A stretch of 64,000 nt of DNA, taken from positions 414,501 through 478,500 of the forward strand of contig PPXM03000005.1 of assembly GCA_003707065.3 (NCBI GenBank), read 5' to 3'. The stretch's first letter is position 1. Each line of letters opens with the position of its first letter. Shown here one piece after another: positions 50,490-59,463 of this stretch. The position numbers and the translations under genes were made by a program. The stretch comes from Trigonopsis variabilis (lineage: Eukaryota > Ascomycota > Trigonopsidomycetes > Trigonopsidales > Trigonopsidaceae). The notes below the pieces were generated by a model. It worked only from the letters and a program-made list of their open reading frames with translations. It did no database searches and was not told the origin of the DNA.

Positions 50490-51245
50490 TTACTTGAGCC
50501 CTTCAGCCATGATTTTTCTCCTCTTTGCAGCCGCCTGTCCCACTTGAGTATCTGCCGAAACGAAATAGGTTTTATTTTCAGAGTCCGTTTCTTCCTCTTG
50601 CTCGATACCGTCGACTTTCTCGATGATTCGCAGTAGAGACTTGTGCATAGGATCGATATGTCTATTGGACTCGTCATTGTGCCAGGAAAGATCTATGAAA
50701 TCATCAAAAGGGGTCGTAGCCCGGCTCGATTGGAACGACTGCTCCTCCGATGACGACGATGGCATGGAAATCTCGCATAAAGAGGACGATGCTGATGGCG
50801 AGGTGCTAGTCATGATACCATGACTTATCAACTGTGCATTATTAGTCAGCGATAAGTCTAAATGGTCTTTAGAAGACGATGAAACGCCATGAAGCTCTCT
50901 ACCCAACAAGCGTCGTTCTTCTGCGGTAAAGTGATCAGATGGGACACTCAAATTTGAAAGCCTAGTCTCTTGGATGCTGGTCGCTTCAAGAAGCTTCTCA
51001 AATTCAGCAATAGGCAACATTTGCGCGATCCGAGAAGAAGACGAAGAAATGGCAAGAGCACGGAGAAGCTTGGGGTTGACCCTTCTCCTGTTTACATTGT
51101 TAAGCCACTTGAGCGGATTGATTACCGGTGGAACAGTTCTCTCGCCTTCTGATGATGGGATCGCCGTATGGAGATCGGAAGGACAAACGAATCTTGCCTC
51201 GCCGTCTGTGTTTGACTGTTGTTCCATACTGCCCAGCTCTTTCAT
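50490..51245 (-). CDS. Unidentified Ser-rich protein
   Basis: 251 residues, one exon, ATG at 51245. I do not recognise the family. It begins with a polar stretch, then a short, possibly conserved basic block (INPLKWLNNVNRRRVNPKLL), a Ser run, and helical segments (AEFEKLLEATS, FTAEERRLLGREL). The middle is Ser-rich and probably disordered (STSPSASSSLCEISMPSSSS). Near the end is DPMHKSLLRIIEKVDGIEQE, and the C terminus is basic (AAAKRRKIMAEGLK), which could be a nuclear signal. No membrane segment or signal peptide. Coding status rests on length, ATG start and biased composition. Confidence 0.7.
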   Translation of the reverse strand: MKELGSMEQQSNTDGEARFVCPSDLHTAIPSSEGERTVPPVINPLKWLNNVNRRRVNPKLLRALAISSSSSRIAQMLPIAEFEKLLEATSIQETRLSNLSVPSDHFTAEERRLLGRELHGVSSSSKDHLDLSLTNNAQLISHGIMTSTSPSASSSLCEISMPSSSSEEQSFQSSRATTPFDDFIDLSWHNDESNRHIDPMHKSLLRIIEKVDGIEQEEETDSENKTYFVSADTQVGQAAAKRRKIMAEGLK

Positions 51246-52076
51246 CCTCCAAGGATGGAAATACCCTTATCGAGAGATGACGCGTCTCAATCGATGACAG
51301 TCAAGCCAGATAAAGCAAGCAGGACAGGCTAGAAAAAGTAGTGAAAGACGGCAAGATAATGTCACCTCTTAATACCAGAGGAGGGTAATTGAAAGGGTTG
51401 GCATGGTTAAACTAAAGATCCAACCCGAAGGGACGTTATCCGTGGCTTTACCTGCCACTTCATTTCACTTTCTCGTTAAAGAGGGTCCGCGTAATATAAA
51501 CAGCAAGTCATTGAGATCAAGTACAAATATTTAACGATCAGCAGTGATCTGAGTTATTCATTTATTTGATATATCACATTGAAATCTGAGCCTGCTAATA
51601 GGTGTCCATGGTTTTGGATCTTATGCATGGCCGCCGTACATAAGGTACCATGTCCTTCTGCTCGTCATAGGCCCATCCTTTCAGATAAACTGCTCGAGAT
51701 CACGAGACTAGATCTCTCCTAGGCGGGAGCAGAGAACTCTGCATTCTAACAGCATGCGATCATGGCGCCCTCTACAAATAAAGTCGCTCAGCTGAATGGA
51801 CCGAAATTGTGACTTTTATTTCTCTTGCGCTCAAACTAAATAAGCATCTGAGACTTGAAGAGACGTATTTTAGTTTCCAAGGAGCTTTAAGTATGCCGAA
51901 GGGTAGTGCTATGAATCCCAGGCAGCCTAGGTCGAGAGTATACCATTCCTACATGGAGAGTTTACTTAGATGGACGACAATACCATGATATCCATGCCGT
52001 CTACGAAGAAGATTCACCTCATAATCTCCTTCACGAGTTTTCTCTCCACACTCGTAATTTCCAAGACATAGCTGAA
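51246..52076. other. Intergenic region downstream of BTA1
   Basis: 831 bp holding the promoter of the unidentified Ser-rich gene and the BTA1 3' flank. No further gene or repeat supported. Confidence 0.5.
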
Positions 52077-54305
52077 TCAAAGCTTGAGTGGCTCCATATC
52101 GTCCTCTATATCCCTTGTTTTGGTGCATACCCACGCGGATGCATACATGTTTGTTCTATCGATTGATTCGCCTGGTCGACGAATTTGGGCAGGCTTGCAG
52201 GTAAAGCCAGTTTCTTGGTAGACTTTGATATACCAAGGATGCCTTGCGGCAGATCGCAGTAGGACACGCCCACCTTGGCGGAGAGCAGTGTTGAGAGCCT
52301 TAATTTCCTTGAGTGCTCCATCGTCGGTTGTGTTGAACCAATCCATATGGTCCATGACAATGGCACACGATACAGAATGTTTTGTGATCCGAGAGACCAC
52401 ATCTTCAATCGTATCGGTGTGGATTCTGATCCCATCAAGAGCGCCAGGAGCAGAGAGCGCCTTGTACCCAGCCAAGGTCAAGTAATCTGGACAGCTGGCA
52501 TGGTTGAAGTATCCTTGGAGACAGACGAGATAGAAGTAATTGTCTGAGGATATTAAGCTTCGCTCGATTAAGGGATCCAGAGTCTCAGCGACATATGACA
52601 ACATATTGACATGACCATCGGTTCGGATCATTTGCAACTGATGCATTGGGACGCCAAGGGCCTTCCATAAGAAGACGGGGTTAGCAACAATTAACTTTGA
52701 AACCATAGGGTGGAAAATGGCGGGCCTAATCTTGTCCCTCCATAAGCGTTGCTGCTCTTGCATAGTCTTGGCTTGACATAACCTTGCCACATCATCAGAT
52801 ACCCCACATATGGCAAAAAGCCAGCGAGCCAATCGAATAGCCCATCGAGTAGAGCCAGTATCATATAGTCCCTTTCCAGAAAAGGCCTTGGTGTGGGAAG
52901 ACCAATACTGAAAGGCGTGACAAGATAACTTAGGGGACATTTCCATCAGTAGCTGTTTGAAGTTCTCATGTTTACCCAACCCAAATAACTTCCAGACATC
53001 TTCATAAGGTAAAGTAGCCAATGCAGCCAGTTTTAGTTCCAACAAATGGTTCTGGCAAGGATTCAAGTCGACACAATGTAAACGATGAGGAGGACGATTC
53101 ATACTAGCGTAGGCAAGGACATTGTCACCCGCTGAAGTGATGCTGAGGACGGTATCTTCTGGTTTGAAATTTAAGATTTTGATGTCTTGTCGGGGATCTT
53201 CCCAGGTAAAAGCATAGATATACTGATTGCCAAATCCACGGTATCTGGGTAAGCTTTCATCGTAATACATTCTCCAATGAGTCGATTGGTAAAAGAAGCT
53301 TGGTAAAGGGACTTGAGCTTTGAGACTAATTTCGGCGACTTCATAACCTTTACTGTGGATAGCAGCCGGAGGATGATCAGTTCCTGTTAAATAAGGCGAT
53401 TCGGTAGCCAAAGCATCAACCTCGTCAACGACACCATCAGCACTGTGAATGCACCCTATGAATATGTAATAAGGGATTCCGCCAAGACTAGAATTGCGGA
53501 GGTTAAGACTCTTGATGGTTCCAAATCGATACTCGACATAATCCCGTCGACCAGCGTCGAGATGCACTAGATCTAGTTCAAACCAAGCTCTCCAAAATGT
53601 CCTAGTGCAGAAGTTAACGTGACGAGCCCAAGTTCCTCCAACATTAGATCGCCCAACGTAAGAAGATTCAGCTTGAGCATAGAAATCAACAACTCCAATC
53701 AGTCCTTTTGGAGCAAGCATTCGTTGAACCTTATCAATTACAGCATGATAGGGAGGCATCATGCTCAGAGAATAGGACATAGTTATTAGATCAATGGGTT
53801 CATTCTGGTAAGGAGAAGGCAAGGTGAATAACGTAGCATCAGCGCACAGAACGTGGACATTAGTCCAGCCGTTGGTTTCACAACGTTTCCGGGCAACTTC
53901 GCAAAGACTTGGAGACAAATCAACGATGAATATAGCTTTGAATGAGTCTAAAGGCAAGTATTTGTTCATCTGTTCAACGTTCCACCCCGTGCCACCGCCA
54001 ACATCGACCCAGATTGGCTTTCCGACGTCCTCTTTATTCAAGAGGTCCTTAAGATGCTTGGCAGCAAGCTCCAACATAGTCACTCTTCCTTTCAATAACC
54101 GTGTTCTCGTAATATCATAAATTGACGCTTGACCTTGATAGAATCGCTCCAAGGCTGCCTGATGATCCTTTGGACTTGTTCCAATGAACGGTTTGATAAA
54201 ACAATTGTAGGCAAAGATTAAGACCGACCGCCATTGAGGAAGAAAAGAAAGGACTCCTAGCAGTCCAGCAACGACAGTAGCCCAGCACCAGAGTAAACCA
54301 GACAT
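52077..54305 (-). CDS. BTA1: Betaine lipid (DGTS) synthase, fused two-domain enzyme
   Basis: Makes the phosphorus-free membrane lipid diacylglyceryl-N,N,N-trimethylhomoserine from diacylglycerol and S-adenosylmethionine. The product is 742 residues from ATG 54305; the frame extends upstream only to a TTG. A hydrophobic segment near the N terminus (LLWCWATVVAGLLGVLSFL) anchors it, probably to the ER. The N-terminal half is the BtaB-like N-methyltransferase with the AdoMet loop WVDVGGGTGWNVEQM at about 100. The C-terminal half is the BtaA-like aminocarboxypropyl transferase: YIYAFTWEDPRQDIKIL, VLSITSAGDNVLAYA, HCVDLNPCQNHLLELKLAAL and VMDHMDWFN. Both domains look intact. Three CACGTG boxes directly upstream suggest phosphate control. 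Confidence 0.95.
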   Translation of the reverse strand: MSGLLWCWATVVAGLLGVLSFLPQWRSVLIFAYNCFIKPFIGTSPKDHQAALERFYQGQASIYDITRTRLLKGRVTMLELAAKHLKDLLNKEDVGKPIWVDVGGGTGWNVEQMNKYLPLDSFKAIFIVDLSPSLCEVARKRCETNGWTNVHVLCADATLFTLPSPYQNEPIDLITMSYSLSMMPPYHAVIDKVQRMLAPKGLIGVVDFYAQAESSYVGRSNVGGTWARHVNFCTRTFWRAWFELDLVHLDAGRRDYVEYRFGTIKSLNLRNSSLGGIPYYIFIGCIHSADGVVDEVDALATESPYLTGTDHPPAAIHSKGYEVAEISLKAQVPLPSFFYQSTHWRMYYDESLPRYRGFGNQYIYAFTWEDPRQDIKILNFKPEDTVLSITSAGDNVLAYASMNRPPHRLHCVDLNPCQNHLLELKLAALATLPYEDVWKLFGLGKHENFKQLLMEMSPKLSCHAFQYWSSHTKAFSGKGLYDTGSTRWAIRLARWLFAICGVSDDVARLCQAKTMQEQQRLWRDKIRPAIFHPMVSKLIVANPVFLWKALGVPMHQLQMIRTDGHVNMLSYVAETLDPLIERSLISSDNYFYLVCLQGYFNHASCPDYLTLAGYKALSAPGALDGIRIHTDTIEDVVSRITKHSVSCAIVMDHMDWFNTTDDGALKEIKALNTALRQGGRVLLRSAARHPWYIKVYQETGFTCKPAQIRRPGESIDRTNMYASAWVCTKTRDIEDDMEPLKL

Positions 54306-54760
54306 CGTGAAAGAGAGACTTGGTCGAGATGACTGATAGCTCAAGCCGTAGATCTATCAGTGTTTTTACTTGTCACTCATCTCGTCCACGTGGTATCAGC
54401 ACGTGCTATCCACTACACGTGTACTGAGATTCAGGGGCGAAAATAATCTATAATAGAATACCATAAAGCTTATTTGATCCGCTATCTTACTGGGAAAAAG
54501 GAGAACATATCGTCCTGCCGGAGAAAGTTGGGAACAATTAGCGTTACACAACTGGCGATGATCGACGGGAGACGTCTCCAGGTGGACGAGTTGTACAAGA
54601 AGAGCAATGAGACAATAAAGCTGGGCTCTCATTAATTGATAATTGTTTCATGACTTGGATAGGTCATTATTTATTTAACAGAGCATGATCCACTACATTT
54701 ACAATCTCAATCTTGCCGTTCCTGTTCAACATTTCCATTGATAGTTTTATTGATCATACA
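54306..54760. other. BTA1 promoter region
   Basis: 455 bp between BTA1 and the next minus-strand gene. Besides the CACGTG cluster I see no gene. Confidence 0.5.
54387..54421. promoter_or_regulatory. Three CACGTG boxes upstream of BTA1
   Basis: CACGTG at 54387-54392, 54400-54405 and 54416-54421, that is 82-116 bp before the BTA1 ATG. CACGTG is the core bound by the Pho4/NUC-1 bHLH regulators of phosphate starvation, and also by Cbf1. Fungal BTA1 is known to be induced by low phosphate. Confidence 0.7.
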
Positions 54761-55459
54761 TTATAGCTTTGGAGGCCCCAAGTCGACCAAATGTTGCGGC
54801 CGTTTTTGTCCTTCACTTGCCACATCGCCGGACCAAACATCCGCGACGTAGGTCTTGGTGGTCTCTAAATATTCCACAATATCTGAGGGGTCCTTTATAG
54901 TCGTCTCATAATCTGATGAAGATACTGCTTTTGCATCTATTTCTGCCCTTTGCTCTTGCCAAGGTCTCACATTTCGGTCTAGATCGTTGATCTTGCGATC
55001 TGCTGCAGGGGTCCGCAACAATTCCAGTACCTCGAAACCATCAGTCGGCCTCTCCAATCCTGGCCACACCCTATCACTATCGCTGGGTTGTACATTCGTA
55101 TCGCGATTCTCCATAGAAGCCATATCATCTACCTTGAGCACGTCCGAATCACTCATCACCCCTTGGACTTGTCCAAACTCGGGTTCCTGCCATTGCTGTT
55201 CAGTTCTGAACGTGGATGCACCCGGTTGATATTGAGACGAACTTCCACCACCAATGTTGGTCCCCTCCCGTCCGGTCCATTTTTCTCTGAACTGGTTCGT
55301 TGAGCTAGACGACCCGTCTTTGCCTCCAACCGCCTTCGCCTCCGATCCGGCTGATTTTGGATCTTTAACTGATGATGCCAAAGCTTTTGCCGACGTTCCC
55401 ACTTTGCTGAGGAATCCTTCTCGGTCCTCTTTTTCCTTTCCTTTATCGTTGACTGCCAT
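54761..55459 (-). CDS. Unidentified polar, mostly disordered protein
   Basis: 232 residues, one exon, ATG at 55459. I do not recognise a named family. The N-terminal half is Lys/Ser/Gly/Gln-rich and likely disordered (EGFLSKVGTSAKALASSVKD). The C-terminal half has two ordered-looking blocks: RVWPGLERPTDGFEVLELLR at about 130 and DPSDIVEYLETTKTYVADVW near 190, ending in SGDVASEGQKRPQHL. Short conserved Trp/Pro/Leu motifs of this kind hint at an adaptor or cargo-binding protein, but that is a guess. No membrane segment. The leader carries a CAGG microsatellite at 55528-55555. Confidence 0.72.
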   Translation of the reverse strand: MAVNDKGKEKEDREGFLSKVGTSAKALASSVKDPKSAGSEAKAVGGKDGSSSSTNQFREKWTGREGTNIGGGSSSQYQPGASTFRTEQQWQEPEFGQVQGVMSDSDVLKVDDMASMENRDTNVQPSDSDRVWPGLERPTDGFEVLELLRTPAADRKINDLDRNVRPWQEQRAEIDAKAVSSSDYETTIKDPSDIVEYLETTKTYVADVWSGDVASEGQKRPQHLVDLGPPKL

Positions 55460-56976
55460 GGTGGAGGAGATGGTGAGAATCCGGGGTAACGGCGAGGCTT
55501 GTAGCCGGGTAGCGCTTGATAGAGAGACAGGCAGGCAGGCAGGCAGGTAGGCAGGAAATTCAACTTATGGCAGAAGTCAAGACCTGATTGAGCATCGTGT
55601 GCGATCATATCTTTGCAAAGTTCCATAAATCGGTACCTTTTAAGGCTTATATTCAGCCTTATAGGCTCTCTGGTCTCTCTCTGGCCTCCCCTACGATAAC
55701 AATCAGCAAAGAAGGTGCATGTCTTTCTCCCCTTCGCTAGCAACAAAGGCGAATTGCGCATTATGAGGACAGACATGACTGCTATATGTATCTAAACTGT
55801 CTTATAAAGTCCAATGAGATTTTCGAGAGGAGCTTCCCATGATAACTCGCTTTAGGGCCATTGTGGCAGACGTGATTACTTGCAATCTCTACAGATCAGT
55901 AACTGCAGGAGCCATCGGTTAAAAACTAGCTTATTGGCGATTACGCTTCGAAGTAATTGAATGATCGACGCAACATGGAAATGATCACAAGTATAAGCTT
56001 TCGGTTTTACTATCCTAGTTACAAGGCTGCCTGCTAGATCCGATCTCGCTAGAGGTAGGCCATATAAGATATCGCGGAATATACACGGTCACTCAACCAA
56101 AGCCGAGCCTATTCTTCTTAGCCACCTTTTAAACCTATGGCAAACTTCATCGTAGATTTGTAGATTTGTATTATCAAGTTAATTAACTTTTAACAATTTT
56201 GTATTTCAAGTATACTAGACTACGACATTTCGACGGCATAACCTCTTGTTGTGCTCGATTCATGCGCTCGATAAATTCCTTCTATTCACTATCTTAAGTG
56301 AGATTCAGGAGCTAATAGAAGAAAGTTGTTTTCTGCGTACTTTTGAAGTGCAGGCAGTATGTAGTCTTTCGCTGGGAGGTTTTGGACCCTCAGAACACTA
56401 GTTCAACTCCAACAGTACGGATGGAGCATGCGGCGCATCTCAGTGGAAGCCGCAAAGCCCGGTGGATCTCTTTGTACTGAAGAGATGGAACGGTTCACTA
56501 ACCAGTGGAGTTCCAAGCTTTTGTTGCTACCATAACTTCTAAGCAAATGAATCTGTCTTTCTTTGTCATACTATTCAGATCTGAGTTAGGGATTGAGACT
56601 TCCTTCCGTAACTGCTGGTGCGTGTGTCAGAAAGCAGTGTGAAAGACCTTGCTCTATGGAAATGACTTGGTCTTAATTAGGTAACGGATTCTACGAGTCA
56701 CTGGTAACTTACCTCAGACGAGCCAAAAAGCGGACCTGTGATCTCCTTACAAATCTAACGTAGCACGGTTAGGCAACTATAGACATATCAAAAAAGTCAT
56801 TGTAGCAAGAGTAGACACGACGCTCAGCAAGTCTCAATTCCAGCATTTGATAATGCTAGCCCAGTGCTTGCTTAGTGCTGACCAGCAGACGCACCGACAG
56901 AGATGGTCAGACAAGAGTGCCCAGCCTCTTCCTGTCACGCAAAGGGAAAAGGAGAGATCGAGCAGAGCTTCAAGGC
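55460..56976. other. Intergenic region between the unidentified gene and CDC55
   Basis: 1.5 kb. Holds the CAGG microsatellite and a promoter; no other gene, RNA or element supported. ATTTGTAGATTTGTA near 56155 is a short tandem duplication. Confidence 0.5.
55528..55555. repeat. (CAGG)n microsatellite
   Basis: Seven tetranucleotide units, six exact CAGG and one TAGG, 69-96 bp upstream of the ATG at 55459, so probably in the transcript leader as CCTG repeats. Confidence 0.9.
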
Positions 56977-58639
56977 TCAGAGAGTGGAAAAGACAAATAA
57001 ATTATTTGTGGCTGCCACAGCTATGGAGTTTTCTCGGGGATGCCAACTCATGTGAAGGAGTTTACGGGCAAAGTCAATATTTCCATTTTCACCCTTGAGT
57101 GAGTTGATGCCTCTCCGGGTAGGAGAAGAGCTTCGGGAGTTGAGTCCATTCTTTGTCAATGACATGCCCGCCCGCTTGGGTTTAAACACCGAGCTATCAG
57201 CATGCAAAACGATTGAGGAGGTTTCTTCATCCATCTCAGCCATCTCCGAGTCGGCTGGAATACAGTCGGGATAAATGATGGCGTTGTTATTATAGGACCC
57301 GGTGAGGATAGAGGACGAGTCGCCCGACCAAACCACTTCAAACTTATCAAAGATACTATCATTTTCATATGCATCGACCAACCTAGGCTGGAGATACTCA
57401 TGGACATTAATAGTCTTTATAGGCGAGGTTTCCATTCGAAGATCCCATATCTTAGCCGAAAGATAATCGCGGGTGACAAAGTTTTGGCCATTGGGAGAGA
57501 AGCGGATATCAGAAATGGAGGAGGTAATTTCGGCAAAGAAGGTGGCAGAAGTATTTGTAAAGTCATAAAACGTTTTTGCCTGTTGATCGCACAATGCTCG
57601 ATCTCTCATATCAGCCAATTGGATCGTTCCTCGACTCGTAGAATAGGCAAATATGTTACATTGCTGAGGATGAAACTTGGCCGACGTGATCACCTCTGTC
57701 AGTTCTTCCATGTTCTGGGGTTTGATATCGACTATGTTGAAGCTTTGATCAGAGATCTCTAGGTTCCACAGATTGATCCGAAGGTCGTCTGCTGAGATAT
57801 AAGTTTCGTCATCCGAGCTGATTGAAAGTGAGTTGATATGATAGGCGTGAGCATTCGAATATATTTTTCTAGGAGTAGCTGCTATGATGGTTTCATGTAA
57901 GGTCGTCCTTGGAAGTCTCAAAGCGGAAATATTAACTGGGGTTTGAGGATGGATCATGCCCCCGGAAATGTTATTTTCCGCAACGACGCGAATCGATTTC
58001 TCATAAACCTTCCAAAGCTTAATTGTTTTATCATTGGCTGACAGTAAGAAATGGGCTCTATTCTTTCGTTTGATCCATTCTATCTGATTAATCTTTTCTT
58101 CAATTTCCAGTGATTTTAAATAATCGAACTCCGGCTCATGGGACTGGAACTCAGTATAAAAGCTATATTCGCAGCCCTTTTTCTGAAGAGTTAGTACGAA
58201 AGTCACAGATTGCGAGTAGAATCCACACAGAAGCCTGCATAGATCGCGGTCAACCCCAAAGGCAAGGCGGCAAAAAAGCTCAATGACAAGCACCAAGGGC
58301 CTCTGAGAATAAGGACAACCAACTCTACTTGTCTCTGCAGTATCTTTTACTCACATCCTGAATCCGTTCAAACAAAACAACCCGGCCACCTCGATCACCC
58401 GATGCTAAAAAGTCGCCGGTAGAGTCAAATTCCACCGCCGTTATAATATCAGCTGAAATTAACTATCTTATCATCCAAGATCCTACCCTCAGTAATGTCC
58501 TGGATGTCGCCTTGATCACCTTTATCGCCAAAACATCTAAAGATTAATAATAATGAAAAAACACTTCATCTTACTGGGCAAATTTCCAATTATGATTCGA
58601 TGAAGAAGGCTCGCTGGAAGAAGCGCTGTATTCGGTCAT
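56977..58639 (-). CDS. CDC55: Protein phosphatase 2A B55 regulatory subunit (four exons)
   Basis: WD-repeat targeting subunit of PP2A, acting in mitotic exit, morphogenesis and the spindle checkpoint. Exons on the minus strand: 58639-58575, 58536-58487, 58452-58355, 58182-56977; introns of 38, 34 and 172 nt, the last ending TACTAACTCTTCAG. The product is 472 residues. The spliced N terminus reads [37 protein letters not shown], then exon 4 [20 protein letters not shown] and [17 protein letters not shown], all B55 signatures. The C terminus is [24 protein letters not shown]. The open frame that runs upstream of exon 4 to 58296 is intronic. A Ser-rich insert lies around residues 410-440. Confidence 0.95.
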
Positions 58640-59463
58640 AGTCCTAGGGTCGAAAGAAAGGCCTTACTGAGGACAACAAAATGAAAATTATATTTTATAT
58701 AGTCAAAGACTCAGCATCCACTATGAAAGTATTAACTAGACCGATTAATCCAACGATCAACTCTATAATCGTCAACTTGGGTTTTGGTCGTCAGCAATCA
58801 GTCTGCCACAAGGTTTTTGGTGAGGTGGTCTAGTCGGGTGGGAGGCCCCGTTACCCGGACCCGACACCGTCTTGTTCACCAAAGGCAGCTGTGACAAACG
58901 CCTTGGGCCTCAATCGCCGCTTTGTTTGCTGTAAAAACACTAGAGCATGCTTGATTGTGAGGAAAAGATGATTATGACATGTTCAAAGCGTTTGTATGCC
59001 TGCAATGTAGAAACATGTGAAGATCTATGTTTGGTCTACCCGGTCCCTACGCGCAACCCGTACTATCTCTTTCCACGACATCCCTCACCAACAGAGTGTA
59101 TTCTTGGTTCTGAAGCAGCTATAAATCAAACAACCAGTTGCTATAAACTGCAAGTACCACTAGCCACGTATTTTAGTATCTTTATTACAGCACTAGGACG
59201 GTAGATCAGGCTCATGCACTTGGTGAGGTAATAGTGTCTGATGCGAAATTCGGTACAGGCCCCTCATGAACGCTCTCCTGGTTTATCACGTGACAATGTT
59301 ATCGAAAACATCTAGTCCTGGTCGAAAATAGCAAAATCTGAGCAAAGTGAGACCAATTGGCTGCTGCCACGTATTAGAGCATGCAACCAGTCCCTATCTG
59401 GTGCTAACGGACATCAATTGAGTTGAATTGTGACGCATTGGTGAGTCTCTTTGTGCGGTTGCC
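58640..59463. promoter_or_regulatory. Divergent promoter, CDC55 and the peptidase gene
   Basis: 824 bp with TCACGTGA at 59286-59293, about 171-178 bp before the peptidase ATG. An 85-codon frame at 58947-59204 has no family motif and is not called. Confidence 0.55.

Noticed and set aside
58183-58354. Open frame running upstream of CDC55 exon 4, looking like an N-terminal extension
   Set aside because: It is intronic: a TACTAACTCTTCAG acceptor joins exon 4 to upstream exons that encode the conserved B55 N terminus.
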